Shown: positions 33,396 through 43,613 of the stretch, one piece after another
Layout: the number at the start of each line of letters is the position of its first letter
Position numbering within the stretch: the first letter of the stretch is position 1
Assembly (NCBI RefSeq): GCF_000327385.1
Contig: NW_008708797.1
Coordinates: 1,034,024-1,098,023 of the forward strand
Reading direction: 5' to 3'
DNA: 64,000 nt
Source: Lottia gigantea
Lineage: Eukaryota > Mollusca > Gastropoda > Lottiidae
Position numbers and translations under genes: made by a program
Notes under the pieces: model-generated
Database searches by the model: none
Seen by the model: the letters and a program-made list of their open reading frames with translations, nothing else
Told to the model about the DNA's origin: nothing

Positions 33396-33596
33396 TCAAA
33401 ATCTAAAATCAGTGCCTTTAGGATGGACCTGCTTCATATGATGGATAAGACTTGCTTGATAAGCAAACATTTTAAAACATATTGAACATTGAGATTTAAC
33501 ATTTAAATGTTTGCCTACTACATGTTTCTTTAGATTGCCTTTTAAAGTAAAACCTTTGCCACAAAATTCACATTCAAATGTACCAGTTTTAATAAT
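33396..33596 (-). CDS. M18: two-finger terminal exon
   Basis: Acceptor gtttactgttttatttgtag precedes ATTATTAAAACT; 66 residues. Fingers at 9-30 and 37-58, helices LKGNLKK and YQASLIH, linker LNVKSQ. Finger 1 (CEFCGKGFTLKGNLKKH) is almost that of M21 and M7; finger 2 is unrelated to theirs. Confidence 0.92.
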   Translation of the reverse strand: MIKTGTFECEFCGKGFTLKGNLKKHVVGKHLNVKSQCSICFKMFAYQASLIHHMKQVHPKGTDFRF

Positions 33597-33962
33597 CTAC
33601 AAATAAAACAGTAAACATATTATTTATATGGACTACATTGTGTGATGAAATGATATAAAACTTTACATAAGTTAAATACATACTGAAACACATTTAGGAT
33701 TTCATTTAATTGGAATGCATCACGCATCTCAATGTTTTTGGCTACACTGTATTACTAGTAGCCTACCCTGATTAAGTTTAATCTCATATAACAACAACAG
33801 TATCAATTAGTTTTCAACTGTGAAACTTTCAATCCAACAATATAGATATCTTAATAAACATCAATGGATTTCCGTGCAAAACTTAATAGACATTAGAAAT
33901 TCTAACTAGGTTAATTATTATGGTAGTACAAAATGACATAGTTATAAATTATGCAGTATAAT

Positions 33963-34201
33963 ATCTTCACGATGTCAAGCGTTTCTTTCTTATACCTTGA
34001 CTGATATGGCCACTATTCTTGTATCGTGGAAAGCAGTGATTTGATTGGATTGGATTGTACAGCCACAAATACAGCTTATCAGAATCCTCAACAAAGGCTG
34101 TAAACATTATGGCTTTGTGATCACAGATTTTCTATCGAAACCTCTGCATCAAATCGCTGCATTTACAGACGAATTACTAATAGCTTGACATTGTGAAGAT
34201 G
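33963..34201. mobile_element. Foldback MITE, family A
   Basis: The ends TATCTTCACGATGTCAA and TTGACATTGTGAAGATG are near-perfect inverted repeats. The interior shares TACCTTGACTG, GTGATTTGATTGGATTG and AAAGGCTGTAA with the copy at 7184. Confidence 0.85.
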
Positions 34202-34271
34202 TCTTAGAGGGTAAATTACTTTTTTTTTTTAATGAAGTGATATTATTGTGTGGTTTTTTTTCTTCATTTTA

Positions 34272-34451
34272 TCATCTTATATGAACTCGTTTGATGTGTT
34301 TTTTAACATATTCCTCTGTGAATCTTTTATTACAATATGGACAGTTAACCCTGATATTAAGATGTTGGGTTTTGATATGCTTTAATCTATTACCATTTTC
34401 ACGAAAACATTTCCCACAATATCTACAATAATAACCTTCTATAGAAGATAC
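34272..34451 (-). CDS. M19: two-finger exon, second finger one residue short
   Basis: Acceptor ttcaatgttatatattttag precedes GTATCTTCTATA; 59 residues. Finger 1 at 9-30 has helix ENGNRLK. Finger 2 at 37-57 has only 11 residues between the second Cys and first His (NKRFTEEYVKK) instead of 12. M20 shows the same shortening with the same TEEYVKKHIKRVH, so it predates their duplication and is tolerated. Confidence 0.88.
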   Translation of the reverse strand, partial: VSSIEGYYCRYCGKCFRENGNRLKHIKTQHLNIRVNCPYCNKRFTEEYVKKHIKRVHIR

Positions 34452-34660
34452 CTAAAATATATAACATTGAAAATAAAGTTTATTTTATAACCAACTTTTT
34501 CAACTGATTCTTGAGAAATATTCTTAGCTTTTAATACCCTGATTACTTTTTAAAATTATTATTGTATGCGTAAGTGTAGTTATCAATATTAACATAATTA
34601 TGAAAATATTTGTTATTATTTTGTCTTCTGTTTGCATAATTAAAAACTTGGATAACATTT

Positions 34661-34843
34661 TCATAAATATTCTTTTGCATGGACTCTTTTAATGTGTTTT
34701 TTAACATATTCTTCAGTAAAAAGTTGTCCACAAAACTGACATTTAACTCTTATATTCAGATGTTGTGTTTTGATATGTTTTTTCCAGTTACTTTTGACTC
34801 TGAAACATTTCTCACAAAACGTACAAGAATAGACTTCACCAAT
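34661..34843 (-). CDS. M20: two-finger exon, second finger one residue short
   Basis: Acceptor gttgtgtttgttatatattgtag precedes ATTGGTGAAGTC; 60 residues. Fingers at 7-28 (helix VKSNWKK) and 35-55 with the M19-type 11-residue core. The linker LNIRVK and TEEYVKKHIKRVH are shared with M19, while the first-finger helices differ. Confidence 0.88.
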   Translation of the reverse strand: MGEVYSCTFCEKCFRVKSNWKKHIKTQHLNIRVKCQFCGQLFTEEYVKKHIKRVHAKEYL

Positions 34844-35415
34844 CTACAATATATAACAAACACAACTTTCAATATAATTAGATACAAATATAAACCAAGT
34901 AGATTATTACATAACAATGAAACTGTGATATATTACAGGCTGGTGTGTTTAGAAAGTCAATATAGATTTACAGATTTTATTACATGTCTATGTAGGGACG
35001 TGAGCCTTTGCGAAACTTTGGGTACAAATAGAAGGCAGACTGGCCTGACAAGGGAAAACTTTCAAGGTTGAGTTTAAAATGTGGCAGGTATGTTGAAGTG
35101 CATAGTGGCAAGCCTCCCATGGAGCGCCTTTCGGGGTTCTCCCCTAGGACACATATTTAGGACAAAAATATATAAAAATCATATTTTATTATACTTGTTA
35201 AATTTGAAGAATACAATTTGGGTTCAAATCATTTTTTTTAGGGGCCCTAATGCCTCTCATCTCCCACCCCTCTACCGCCATTGTATTTAATGGTAAATGT
35301 AATGAAGCATTTTCATAATTTCTACAATTTCACTCTCACATTTATTAATGAATTGAATAAGAATTAACCTTATTTCTAGAAAAGGTTTAAACAGAAATAG
35401 ACAAGAAACTCTGAA
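34844..35415. other. Spacer with a less AT-rich patch
   Basis: The stretch 35080-35285 is richer in G+C (GGAGCGCCTTTCGGGG, GGGGCCCTAATGCC) than its surroundings and may be an old mobile-element fragment. No family or frame could be assigned. Confidence 0.35.
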
Positions 35416-35616
35416 TTACTGAAATTTATATATTTTATGTATTGTTTGCATATGTTTGATTAAATTTGACTGAAAATTAAATGATTTGTTACAAACTGGA
35501 CAAAATAATTTCAAATCTAAATGTTTGCCTGCAATATGCTTCTTAAGATTTCCTTTTAGACTGAAGCCCTTTCCACAGGCATAACACTCAAATGCTTGCT
35601 TACTTCTAAAATACAC
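35416..35616 (-). CDS. M21: two-finger terminal exon
   Basis: Acceptor tttatttcttctattttag precedes GTGTATTTTAGA; 66 residues. Fingers at 11-32 and 39-60, helices LKGNLKK and FQSNLIK, linker LDLKLF. The FQSNL second finger is also found in the M37-M43 family. Confidence 0.92.
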   Translation of the reverse strand: MYFRSKQAFECYACGKGFSLKGNLKKHIAGKHLDLKLFCPVCNKSFNFQSNLIKHMQTIHKIYKFQ

Positions 35617-35699
35617 CTAAAATAGAAGAAATAAAGATTTGAGTAGGGGATTTTAAATTTAGATCAAGTAAAATCTCATTTGAAACATATTCTTCAATC

Positions 35700-36175
35700 C
35701 AAAATTACACATGCATTTCAGTAAATTGTATCTGTTAATGTGATTTCCTAGTTTGCACCTGTTTATGTGATTTTATAACCATTTTTGTAATCTTGTAGAA
35801 TATATCCTATTTACGTGAATACCTACTTTATATCCTGATTATGTGATAGTTTGCATCTTTGTGTTTATGTTTATATCCTGTTAATATGAAATCCTAGTTT
35901 TTACCTCTTTATTAATGAGATTTCCTACTTTTTATCTTGTTTATAAACATTATGAATCCTGTTATACATGTTCATATTAATGTGATTTTCGGTTCATATG
36001 ATTTCCTGGTATTTATCCAGTTTACATGCTTTACTGGCATGTATCTTGTTTATGATCGTCATATGTTTATGTGTATTTTGCCAGTTACAACTTGTCAGCT
36101 TGTATCCTGTCTGGCTTGAATCTTGCTTATGTGATTACAAATTTTGTATCTGTATCTGATTATGTGATTTCTTAA
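35700..36175. repeat. Diverged tandem repeat, ~30-bp unit
   Basis: Variants of TTATGTGATTTCCTAGTTTG and TATCCTGTTTATGTG run through the spacer between M22 and M21. Confidence 0.7.
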
Positions 36176-36185
36176 CATACCTTAC

Positions 36186-36395
36186 TTAGTTTGAACATAA
36201 ATTTGAATAATTTGGATGTTGAGTTCTGATGTGAATTTGTAAATTTCCTTTGTATCTAGCCTGATGGGAACAGAAGGGACATTTAAAAGATTGGTTAGTA
36301 TGAGTGCCTCGTATATGACGTAATAAATTAGACTTTGAGGAGAAGACTTTGTGACAGATAGCACAACCATAAGAACCACTTTTACATAAACCAAC
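36186..36395 (-). CDS. M22: two-finger exon with ARYKGNL second finger
   Basis: Acceptor gtgttatttttactattttatag precedes GTTGGTTTATGT; 69 residues. Finger 1 at 11-32 (helix SKSNLLR). Finger 2 at 39-60 (CPFCSHQARYKGNLQIHIRTQH-like) lacks the usual GKxF core and has QAR instead. This resembles the CPxCxYxAxxKxNLxxHxRxxH class known from insect lola exons (recalled family knowledge). The linker TNQSFK is also atypical. Confidence 0.9.
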   Translation of the reverse strand, partial: VGLCKSGSYGCAICHKVFSSKSNLLRHIRGTHTNQSFKCPFCSHQARYKGNLQIHIRTQHPNYSNLCSN

Positions 36396-36631
36396 CTATA
36401 AAATAGTAAAAATAACACAAATTTAATGAGAGAATGATCAAATCCACAATGAAATTATTATATACCATGAAAAGAAATATCGAATAACAGATAGTCATAG
36501 AATGAAAGCACAACATTAAATTTGTATTTTCAGAAAGTTTTTGTATTCTAACACTGGAATTTGCAGAGCATGGAAGTATATTCTTAATGACTTCTAATTT
36601 TTCAGATTTTGATATCGAATATACAAATATC

Positions 36632-36805
36632 CTATCTATGTGTGAGTTTTATATGTTTCATCAGTGACCCCTTTTCACTATAACTACGTTGACAGTATGG
36701 ACATTGTACTCGGATTTTTAAATGAGTGCTTTGAATGTGTCGTTTCAAATTATAACGTTGTTTGAAGATTCTACCACATTCTGGACAAGATAAATTACCA
36801 CCAAC
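36632..36805 (-). CDS. M23: two-finger exon, tandem copy of M24
   Basis: Acceptor attactatcattttgtag precedes GTTGGTGGTAAT; 57 residues. Fingers at 7-28 and 35-56, helices QRYNLKR and EKGSLMK. The first ~60 bp of the exon are identical to M24, and similarity continues into the intron (AGTAATAAATTAATTTA). Finger 2 cores differ (QRSYS versus PCNYT). Confidence 0.92.
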   Translation of the reverse strand, partial: VGGNLSCPECGRIFKQRYNLKRHIQSTHLKIRVQCPYCQRSYSEKGSLMKHIKLTHR

Positions 36806-37321
36806 CTACAAAATGATAGTAATAAATTAATTTACAAGACTAAAATTAGAGAAATATGTTTTAAAAAGTTTTGAACCATCGTTTTAGCACATTCATCATT
36901 TCGTTTTGTTGAAATATTTGTTACCCACTCTTCCACCCCCATTTCCATTTATAAGGAATCTATTGATGCAAGTCATCATCAATATTTCTATTTGGATCAG
37001 TTACAAAGATGCGGTGAAGATCAAGCGCTCTATTGAATCAATTCTTTAGTTTGATGGTTAAACATAAAAGAATATCAAAATCAGGGGTAGGTTTCAAGTT
37101 AAGTCTCGACCTACTGTTAACTACTTTGTAACAGTAACCAAAACACTGCCATACGTACTGACATCCGCTATACAGATATACATTAGACAATAGCATATAA
37201 ACATTTATCTGTGTAGTTTCATAATATTAAAAATTAAAGTAATTATTGTTTTATTTGCTTACTCTGATCTGAAATATTGAGCTAATTTGTTTAGAATAGT
37301 ATCCTACTTCAATTTAAATCA

Positions 37322-37510
37322 TTACGTTGTATCTAACTTTCTGTGAACTATTTTAATATGTTTCATTAAATTTCCCTTTTCAGTGTAATTACAAGGACAG
37401 TATGGACATTGTACTCGGATTTTGAGGTGTGTGCCTTGAATGTGTCGATTCAAATTATAACGTTGTTTGAAGATTCTACCACATTCTGGACAAGATAAAT
37501 TACCACCAAC
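37322..37510 (-). CDS. M24: two-finger exon, tandem copy of M23
   Basis: Acceptor attactgtatttttgtag precedes GTTGGTGGTAAT; 62 residues. Fingers at 7-28 and 35-56, helices QRYNLNR and EKGNLMK. Finger 2 begins CPYCPCNYT with an extra Cys after the pair. Confidence 0.92.
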   Translation of the reverse strand, partial: VGGNLSCPECGRIFKQRYNLNRHIQGTHLKIRVQCPYCPCNYTEKGNLMKHIKIVHRKLDTT

Positions 37511-37698
37511 CTACAAAAATACAGTAATAAATTAATTTAAAGACTAAAAGCAGTTTTATTTCAAATTTTCAGTTTAATTTTGAACTTTTCTACAAGGTTT
37601 AAACGGGGCTAGGGGCCTTACTTTGCATTAGTGTGTACTTAAAAGAAAAAAAGACACAATATTTTCTAATAAGAGACTCTACTCACAATATTTTTGAT

Positions 37699-37887
37699 CT
37701 AGGTTTGATTTTTGTGGAATTTTCGAACATGTTTGAGAAGATTTCCTCTTTCTGTGAATGTACCCTTACAGAATGGGCAATCAAAGCGCAGTTTTAAATG
37801 TTGAGATTGAAAGTGTCTGGACATACTGGACTTAAAATCATAAATCTTATCACATTCTGGACAGGGAAATATTTCTGGTAAAACAGC
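37699..37887 (-). CDS. M25: two-finger terminal exon
   Basis: Acceptor tttctttgtatttgtag precedes GCTGTTTTACCA; 62 residues. Fingers at 9-30 and 37-58, helices FKSSMSR and ERGNLLK, linker LKLRFD. Confidence 0.92.
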   Translation of the reverse strand, partial: AVLPEIFPCPECDKIYDFKSSMSRHFQSQHLKLRFDCPFCKGTFTERGNLLKHVRKFHKNQT

Positions 37888-38198
37888 CTACAAATACAAA
37901 GAAATTGATGTTGAATTTTGTACAGTACATAATGCTTATTAATTGAGTTGTATTTTTATTTAAAGTGTGTAAAATTGTTTTTTTGAATATAAAATTAAGC
38001 ATAAGTTACTCCCCATGCTTTGCTCTTTGAACAAGCAGGTTGATTATGTCATCTTATGTCATATTATTATCGGGTTCTGATTAAAGGTTAAACTAGCACT
38101 AAATTCTTCCAAACATCAACTCTCCCTTTAAGAATTAATACATGCAATGTAAAATGACACACGTTCAAATCAATCGATATACAACACGTATCTAGAAA

Positions 38199-38393
38199 TC
38201 ACTTTCTGGCAAGATTTTGAAAATGTTTTCTTTTCATATGACTTTTCATATCTGATTGATAAACATAAACTTGATGACAAATAGGACAACAGTGTTTAAC
38301 ATTTAAATGAGATCCTCTGATATGTCTCGTTAAACTGGATTTACAAACAAACATTTTCCCACAAACTTGGCAACCAAATTCATCATTATAACC
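38199..38393 (-). CDS. M26: two-finger terminal exon
   Basis: Acceptor ttcttcaatatattttgtag precedes GGTTATAATGAT; 64 residues. Fingers at 8-29 and 36-57, helices CKSSLTR and YQSDMKS, linker LNVKHC with an extra Cys. Sister of M27 (IRGSHL, xSDMKxH). Confidence 0.92.
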   Translation of the reverse strand, partial: GYNDEFGCQVCGKMFVCKSSLTRHIRGSHLNVKHCCPICHQVYVYQSDMKSHMKRKHFQNLARK

Positions 38394-38792
38394 CTACAAA
38401 ATATATTGAAGAAACATTAATTTATTTATCATTCCAGTATCAATTGTAATATATATATATAAATATACTGTAAACAAATGTTTGTGTTTCTTGCTAGCAA
38501 CTAAATAGCACTACTCTCAAAGTCAGTAAAGACAAACCAATGAGCTGTTTTGGACTGAATGATCTTCCTAACCATTATCTTTCATAAACTTTTGATAGGG
38601 AAGATCATTTTTATTATATTTCATTATTATTATAATAATATTATTCACATATCAATCTTTATAATTACTATGTTAATGAACCTTTCAAAGAAATACCGGT
38701 ACATACTTTTCATGCATAGATATTTCACACTTTTCATTGCTTTTCACAATTACCAAACAAATATATTACATAATCCAAATGTCATGCTAGTT

Positions 38793-39005
38793 CTAATAGT
38801 TATTTGGGTTTCTGTTCATGAACAATTCAGGATGTTTTCTTCGAACATGATTTTTCATGTCAGAAACATAAGCATATGAACTATAACAAACAGGACAAGA
38901 GTGTTTAATAGCAAGATGTGATCCTCGGATGTGTCGATTAAGGTTAGATTTATATGTGAACTTTTTCCCACACTCTGGACAGTCAAAAACACCATTGTTA
39001 GATTC
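38793..39005 (-). CDS. M27: two-finger terminal exon
   Basis: Acceptor tttcaaatatattttgtag precedes GAATCTAACAAT; 70 residues. Fingers at 9-30 and 37-58, helices YKSNLNR and YVSDMKN, linker LAIKHS, Asn-rich tail. Confidence 0.92.
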   Translation of the reverse strand, partial: ESNNGVFDCPECGKKFTYKSNLNRHIRGSHLAIKHSCPVCYSSYAYVSDMKNHVRRKHPELFMNRNPNNY

Positions 39006-39349
39006 CTACAAAATATATTTGAAAATAATTAGACACATGTATAACTTGTAATATACAAGCAACAAGAGTAAAACAGATATTTTTTTCATTAGCAAAATCT
39101 TTATGCAACAGTAAATTTCAACTGCAAGATTTCAATCAATTTTGTTTTTAAGGATGTGGAAACTTCTTACTTTCAAATATTTTAGTACTGCACATGTACA
39201 TCTTTGATAAGATATTGCAGATCTGTATTAATAAATTTCTATGATCCAACAGATAAACACCTCAGAGTAATCAATCCATTTGTAATAATCTTTAGACAAC
39301 TTGTAACAAACAAAAAATTTGACCTTAAGACAACCAAAATCTTGCCTAC

Positions 39350-39550
39350 CTAAATCAAATCCGCATTTACCCCTGGATGTTGGTGCCTTACATGGGTTCT
39401 AACATCACATTTTTTAAGATAAGCTTTCTTACAAACTGGACAATGAAAGCGAAACTGAAGATGATAAGTCTTAAAATGTCTTCTTAAATTTGATCTATAG
39501 GTAAAAACTTTCCCACAAACCAAACAACTTAAATCATCTTGTAGTTTAAC
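39350..39550 (-). CDS. M28: two-finger terminal exon
   Basis: Acceptor gctgtacatttattttgtag precedes GTTAAACTACAA; 66 residues. Fingers at 9-30 and 37-58, helices YRSNLRR and KKCDVRT, linker LQFRFH. Confidence 0.92.
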   Translation of the reverse strand, partial: VKLQDDLSCLVCGKVFTYRSNLRRHFKTYHLQFRFHCPVCKKAYLKKCDVRTHVRHQHPGVNADLI

Positions 39551-39639
39551 CTACAAAATAAATGTACAGCGTATGATCAAATTTAAGAAAACAAGATTTT
39601 GTACAGCAAAAAATTATACCATTGCACAGTCCAATAGTA

Positions 39640-40481
39640 TTGTAAACCATGTATTTCAAGCCACATGATTCGATACTACACAAGTATCCCTAAACATCAA
39701 AATCATAAAACACATGTTTATGGCTCATGATACCATTGGATGTTTTAGGATACATGTGAATGGCTCATGATACTATTAGATGTTAAGATACACGTGTACA
39801 GCTTGCATAAGTTTCAATTGATGTTTTAGTATGCTTGTAAAACTATTGTATCTTTTAGGATACATGTGTATGGCTCGTGATATCTTATAGTCTATAATAT
39901 GTGTTGAGATACATGTGTCTGGCTATTTGTTTCAAATGTGTAATCTTTAATACTATAGTATTGACTTGAGTATGCCTTATGTACGTGTCATAAGTATGTA
40001 TTATTTTACTTTCCAATAGCATCATAAAATACAATGTACATATACAGGCTTTTGTCATGGATGTTCATTTTCATTTAATCCTGAATATTGTGCATTTCAT
40101 CATACTTGGTCATAACAATAAAACTGCTTTGCTTTTCAATTGTTCTTGTCAATGTACTATTCATTATCTAATGCTTGTAATACTAAAAGACCATGTCACA
40201 CGAATGAAAAGGTCAGCTGACAAACTTAACTATCAAGAAAGTAATGTTTTGAAAGTAATACTTCCCAATATAAAAAATATACATAAAAATTATAACAATT
40301 TTATTCAACATTACAATAAATTTCTTAAATACAACTATATAACATACCATCACCCTAGGAGTGATATACTGGTATACAGCATTTAAAAGATGAAGTATAA
40401 AACACATAACTCTGCAAAAGTCAGTATATATATATACAATACAAAACTACCAAAACTAGAGATAATATCCACAACAAAACA
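39640..40481. repeat. Spacer with diverged repeats in its left half
   Basis: At about 39690-39930 the words TTTTAGGATACATGTG and ATGGCTCATGATA recur irregularly. The rest, to 40481, has no recognised feature; frames there on both strands are low-complexity. Confidence 0.5.
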
Positions 40482-40580
40482 TTGCAAACTCAATTTACTT
40501 TACATTATTTTGTGTTGCAAACTCAATTTACTTTACATTATTTTGTGTTGCAAACTCAATTTACTTTACATTATTTTGTG
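40482..40580. repeat. 33-bp perfect tandem triplication
   Basis: Three identical head-to-tail copies of a unit starting TTGCAAACTCAATTTACTTT and ending ATTTTGTG. Perfect identity means a recent origin or homogenisation. Confidence 0.95.
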
Positions 40581-40741
40581 TTCAAATTTTAATGCAAATT
40601 CAACTGACTGACAACAGAAACATCATGTTCAATTTGAGAACAATAATCAAATACCAAAATAACAGATATGAGGACCCTTGAAAGAGCCTTATAAAATAGT
40701 GAGCACACAATTATAAACACAGCATTATAAATAGGATTAAT

Positions 40742-40936
40742 TTAATTTTGAAGTGCTTCTGGATGCTGTCGAGCTATATGTTTCCTAAGATTGTGTCTCT
40801 CAGTATAAGTTTGATTACAAAGTGGACAACTGACTTTAAAATTGAGATGAACTCCTCTGTAATGTCTGGTTAAATTAGACTTAGAATGGAAATTTTTACC
40901 ACAAACTGAACATGTGAACTGTTGTGGAAACACATC
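40742..40936 (-). CDS. M29: two-finger terminal exon
   Basis: Acceptor atatatatatattgtag precedes GATGTGTTTCCA; 64 residues. Fingers at 9-30 and 37-58, helices SKSNLTR and ERHNLRK, linker LNFKVS. The pyrimidine tract is replaced by a TA run, an unusually weak-looking acceptor for this locus. Confidence 0.9.
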   Translation of the reverse strand, partial: DVFPQQFTCSVCGKNFHSKSNLTRHYRGVHLNFKVSCPLCNQTYTERHNLRKHIARQHPEALQN

Positions 40937-41085
40937 CTACAATATATATATATATATAGCAATAATAAAATATCATTTCTATTTGTACACTAAATAATAA
41001 TTTTATCAAATAATATCATATATCACTGGGTGATGGGTGAAGTAAGATTGTGACACTAGATTTGCTGTTACCACTGAAGGTGGAC

Positions 41086-41270
41086 GTCACCATTGACAAC
41101 CAGATTACCAGGTAAAATGATGTCACCACTGACAACCAGATTATCAGGTACAATGATGTCACCACTGACAACCAGATTATCAGGTACAATGATGTCACCA
41201 CTGATGATCAGATTATCAGGTACAATGATGTCACTAATGATGATCAGATTATCAGGTACAATGATGTCAA
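41086..41270. repeat. 36-bp tandem repeat, ~5 copies
   Basis: Unit GATGTCACCACTGACAACC plus AGATTATCAGGTACAAT. Because 36 is a multiple of three, open frames appear on both strands; I see them as artefacts. Confidence 0.92.
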
Positions 41271-41403
41271 TTTCAAATAACGGTTAAAAATCAAGGTGCT
41301 CAACTTCAAACAAAGTATTAAAAATACGATTTTGTGACAGTATTTTAATTGTTTATAAACAAATATAGTCAAATTGTGTATGGAGATAGACATGTTTTTT
41401 TTT

Positions 41404-41625
41404 TCACCTTTTCCGGGATTTCCAGGCAGGATAGTTAGGATGTTGTTTTATCATGTGCCGTTGCAAGCCACGTTTATCGGTCCACTGTTGTCCACAATTA
41501 TCTACAGGACACTTATGTTTGTATCCTAGATGTGTACATCGAACATGTCTATTTAAACTAAACTGACAACTCAATAGTTTACCACATAGCTGACATTGAA
41601 ATAATGAATCTGCATCAGCTGTAGC
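41404..41625 (-). CDS. M30: two-finger exon with a Cys-x4-Cys second finger
   Basis: Acceptor ttttcactgtatatttttag precedes GCTACAGCTGAT; 73 residues. Finger 1 at 11-32 (helix CQFSLNR, core Leu instead of Phe). Finger 2 at 39-62 starts CPVDNC, four residues between the cysteines, with W in the core and helix DKRGLQR. The C-x4-C form is a known C2H2 variant. Basic tail WKSRKR. Confidence 0.9.
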   Translation of the reverse strand, partial: ATADADSLFQCQLCGKLLSCQFSLNRHVRCTHLGYKHKCPVDNCGQQWTDKRGLQRHMIKQHPNYPAWKSRKR

Positions 41626-42065
41626 CTAAAAATATACAGTGAAAAATTCAGATTCAATTTTGTCATATTATGCATGATTTAATCTTTTTAAATATTGTGT
41701 ATACATTTACGTACATTTCTTCCCTCTCGAATAATAATTCAAGAGAAGACAGAATTAATGAAGACTTTCTTTAAAGATAAGAACTAGGTGATGGAAAAAA
41801 CTGTGCAAATAAAATTCTAAATAGCCTTTTTTTTCTCTCAAATATTCCAACCCTGTTATCATTGACTTATCACATTAATACAATCTTCAGTCTAGTTATG
41901 ATTGTTAACAAAAATCATTGACTTATACATGTACTGTTCAACGATTTCAACTCTATACTTATGTTTAGGCTCCATTACCTTAAATCCAATCAATCAACGG
42001 CAATAGGAAATCAAAATTGTATTTTTTGGATTTAACCATTTACAATACTCAAACTTTGTATTTTC

Positions 42066-42266
42066 TTATTCTTTTTTATAATGTTTGAGTTTGACATGTT
42101 TGGCTAAATTTCCTCTATCAGAGAAAGACTTCAAACAAATAGGACATGTATGTCGAATATTGAGATGTGAGCCTTCAAAATGACGTTTTAAACTACATTT
42201 ATGGTTAAAAGACTTGAAACACTCTGAACATCGATATAACCCATCTTCACCTATCCAATAAGCAAC
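42066..42266 (-). CDS. M31: two-finger terminal exon
   Basis: Acceptor aaaatatcttttgtag precedes GTTGCTTATTGG; 66 residues. Fingers at 13-34 and 41-62, helices HKCSLKR and DRGNLAK, linker LNIRHT. Confidence 0.92.
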   Translation of the reverse strand, partial: VAYWIGEDGLYRCSECFKSFNHKCSLKRHFEGSHLNIRHTCPICLKSFSDRGNLAKHVKLKHYKKE

Positions 42267-42401
42267 CTACAAAAGATATTTTAAATAAAAGTTTAGTTTT
42301 TCTACACAGTCTCTCCAAATAAATTCATGATATTTGTGTTACTATAAATTTGTTTTTAGTAGGATTTGTTATTGTTTGGCATTCAAGGACTAGGGCATCT
42401 T

Positions 42402-42593
42402 TCAACATAATCTATGAACTCTGTCAAAATGTTTTTTCATATTTCCAACATCAGTAAATTGTTGATGACAAGCTGGACAGAAACGTTTGATGTTTAGATG
42501 TACACCTTTAATATGTCTAGATAAGTTGGATTTATTGGCAAATCCTTTCCCACATTTTGAACATCTAAATATGTCTTCTTGTTGCCCTTGAAC
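42402..42593 (-). CDS. M32: two-finger terminal exon
   Basis: Acceptor ttgtgattatattttgtag precedes GTTCAAGGGCAA; 63 residues. Fingers at 11-32 and 39-60, helices NKSNLSR and DVGNMKK, linker LNIKRF. Confidence 0.92.
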   Translation of the reverse strand, partial: VQGQQEDIFRCSKCGKGFANKSNLSRHIKGVHLNIKRFCPACHQQFTDVGNMKKHFDRVHRLC

Positions 42594-42990
42594 CTACAAA
42601 ATATAATCACAATGTCATTAGCCTCCCATTATCCATAAACCTTGATGGAAGGCAGAGTTGTTTTTTTGCCAATTTGGACATTTTTCAACGACCTGTGAAG
42701 GTTGTTCTCAAGTTTACAAGAAGGTCCACAATATCGACATGGTGTGTTATTAAGTTGAAGTCATAGTGTCATTTAACCAGCAGTTCTATTTGGAAGGACA
42801 TATTGTACAACTGGAAAGTTATGTATAATTTGAACTGATTAAGTACATAATGCAACCAGGAACCTCAGAACATTAACAACATATTTAATGTACATTAAGT
42901 TGAAACTTTCAGTAAAATGGCCAACTTTATAGAGCATGAAGAGATTTGACTCAATGAATTTTTAACACCATTCCAACCATTACATCAGTT

Positions 42991-43182
42991 TTATTCTTTA
43001 GTTACATGATGAGCATTCTTCATGTGACGTGTCAGATTACTTTTATCTGTATATTTCTTTTGACATATTGGACAAACAGAAAACATGTTCATATGTTTAC
43101 TTCTGAAATGTCTTTCTACATTGGACCTGGATTCATATTGTTTGAAACAAACAGGACAAATGTGTCCTCTCACTTCCTTCGC
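42991..43182 (-). CDS. M33: two-finger terminal exon
   Basis: Acceptor tatttatttatttgtag precedes GCGAAGGAAGTG; 63 residues. Fingers at 9-30 and 37-58, helices SRSNVER and DKSNLTR, linker MNMFSV. The finger-2 lead YTDKSN / FSDRGN / FTDVGN links M33, M31 and M32. Confidence 0.92.
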   Translation of the reverse strand, partial: AKEVRGHICPVCFKQYESRSNVERHFRSKHMNMFSVCPICQKKYTDKSNLTRHMKNAHHVTKE

Positions 43183-43391
43183 CTACAAATAAATAAATAA
43201 GGAATATGATAGATGGAACTTTATTCAGTGTTTCACACATAATTCCTAAACAGTTTAGAAGGTTTATCAAGTTGGACCTGGTGTATTTATGAAGGAAATT
43301 AAGAATATACAAATATAAATATATTTCTGTTATTTTTTGATAAAAGTGTTAATGTAAGTGGTATATTATACTTGATAAAGTAAGTGAATTG

Positions 43392-43613
43392 TTAAGTATG
43401 TTTTTGTTTATAGGACTCCACTATATGATTATGTACAACTCGAATATGTTTCTTGACAGAGCCTTTCTCTGAGAATGTTTTCTCACATAATGGACAATTA
43501 AATCTAAGCTTCAGATGCATTGACTTGATATGCTTGTTTAAATTTCCAATATAGTTAAACTTTTTCTCACAGTAGGAGCATTGGAAACCTTCAGGGCCTG
43601 CATTTACCACACC
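43392..43613 (-). CDS. M34: two-finger terminal exon
   Basis: Acceptor acaattttgtgttgtag precedes GGTGTGGTAAAT; 73 residues. Fingers at 12-33 and 40-61, helices YIGNLNK and EKGSVKK, linker LKLRFN. The second finger (FSEKGSVKKH) is close to M35 and M36. Confidence 0.92.
   Translation of the reverse strand, partial: GVVNAGPEGFQCSYCEKKFNYIGNLNKHIKSMHLKLRFNCPLCEKTFSEKGSVKKHIRVVHNHIVESYKQKHT

Noticed and set aside
34679-35071. 130-codon plus-strand frame
   Set aside because: Antisense to exon M20 and running into its intron; no domain.
41016-41287. Repetitive open frames on both strands
   Set aside because: The 36-bp repeat length is a multiple of three, so frames remain open on both strands by chance.
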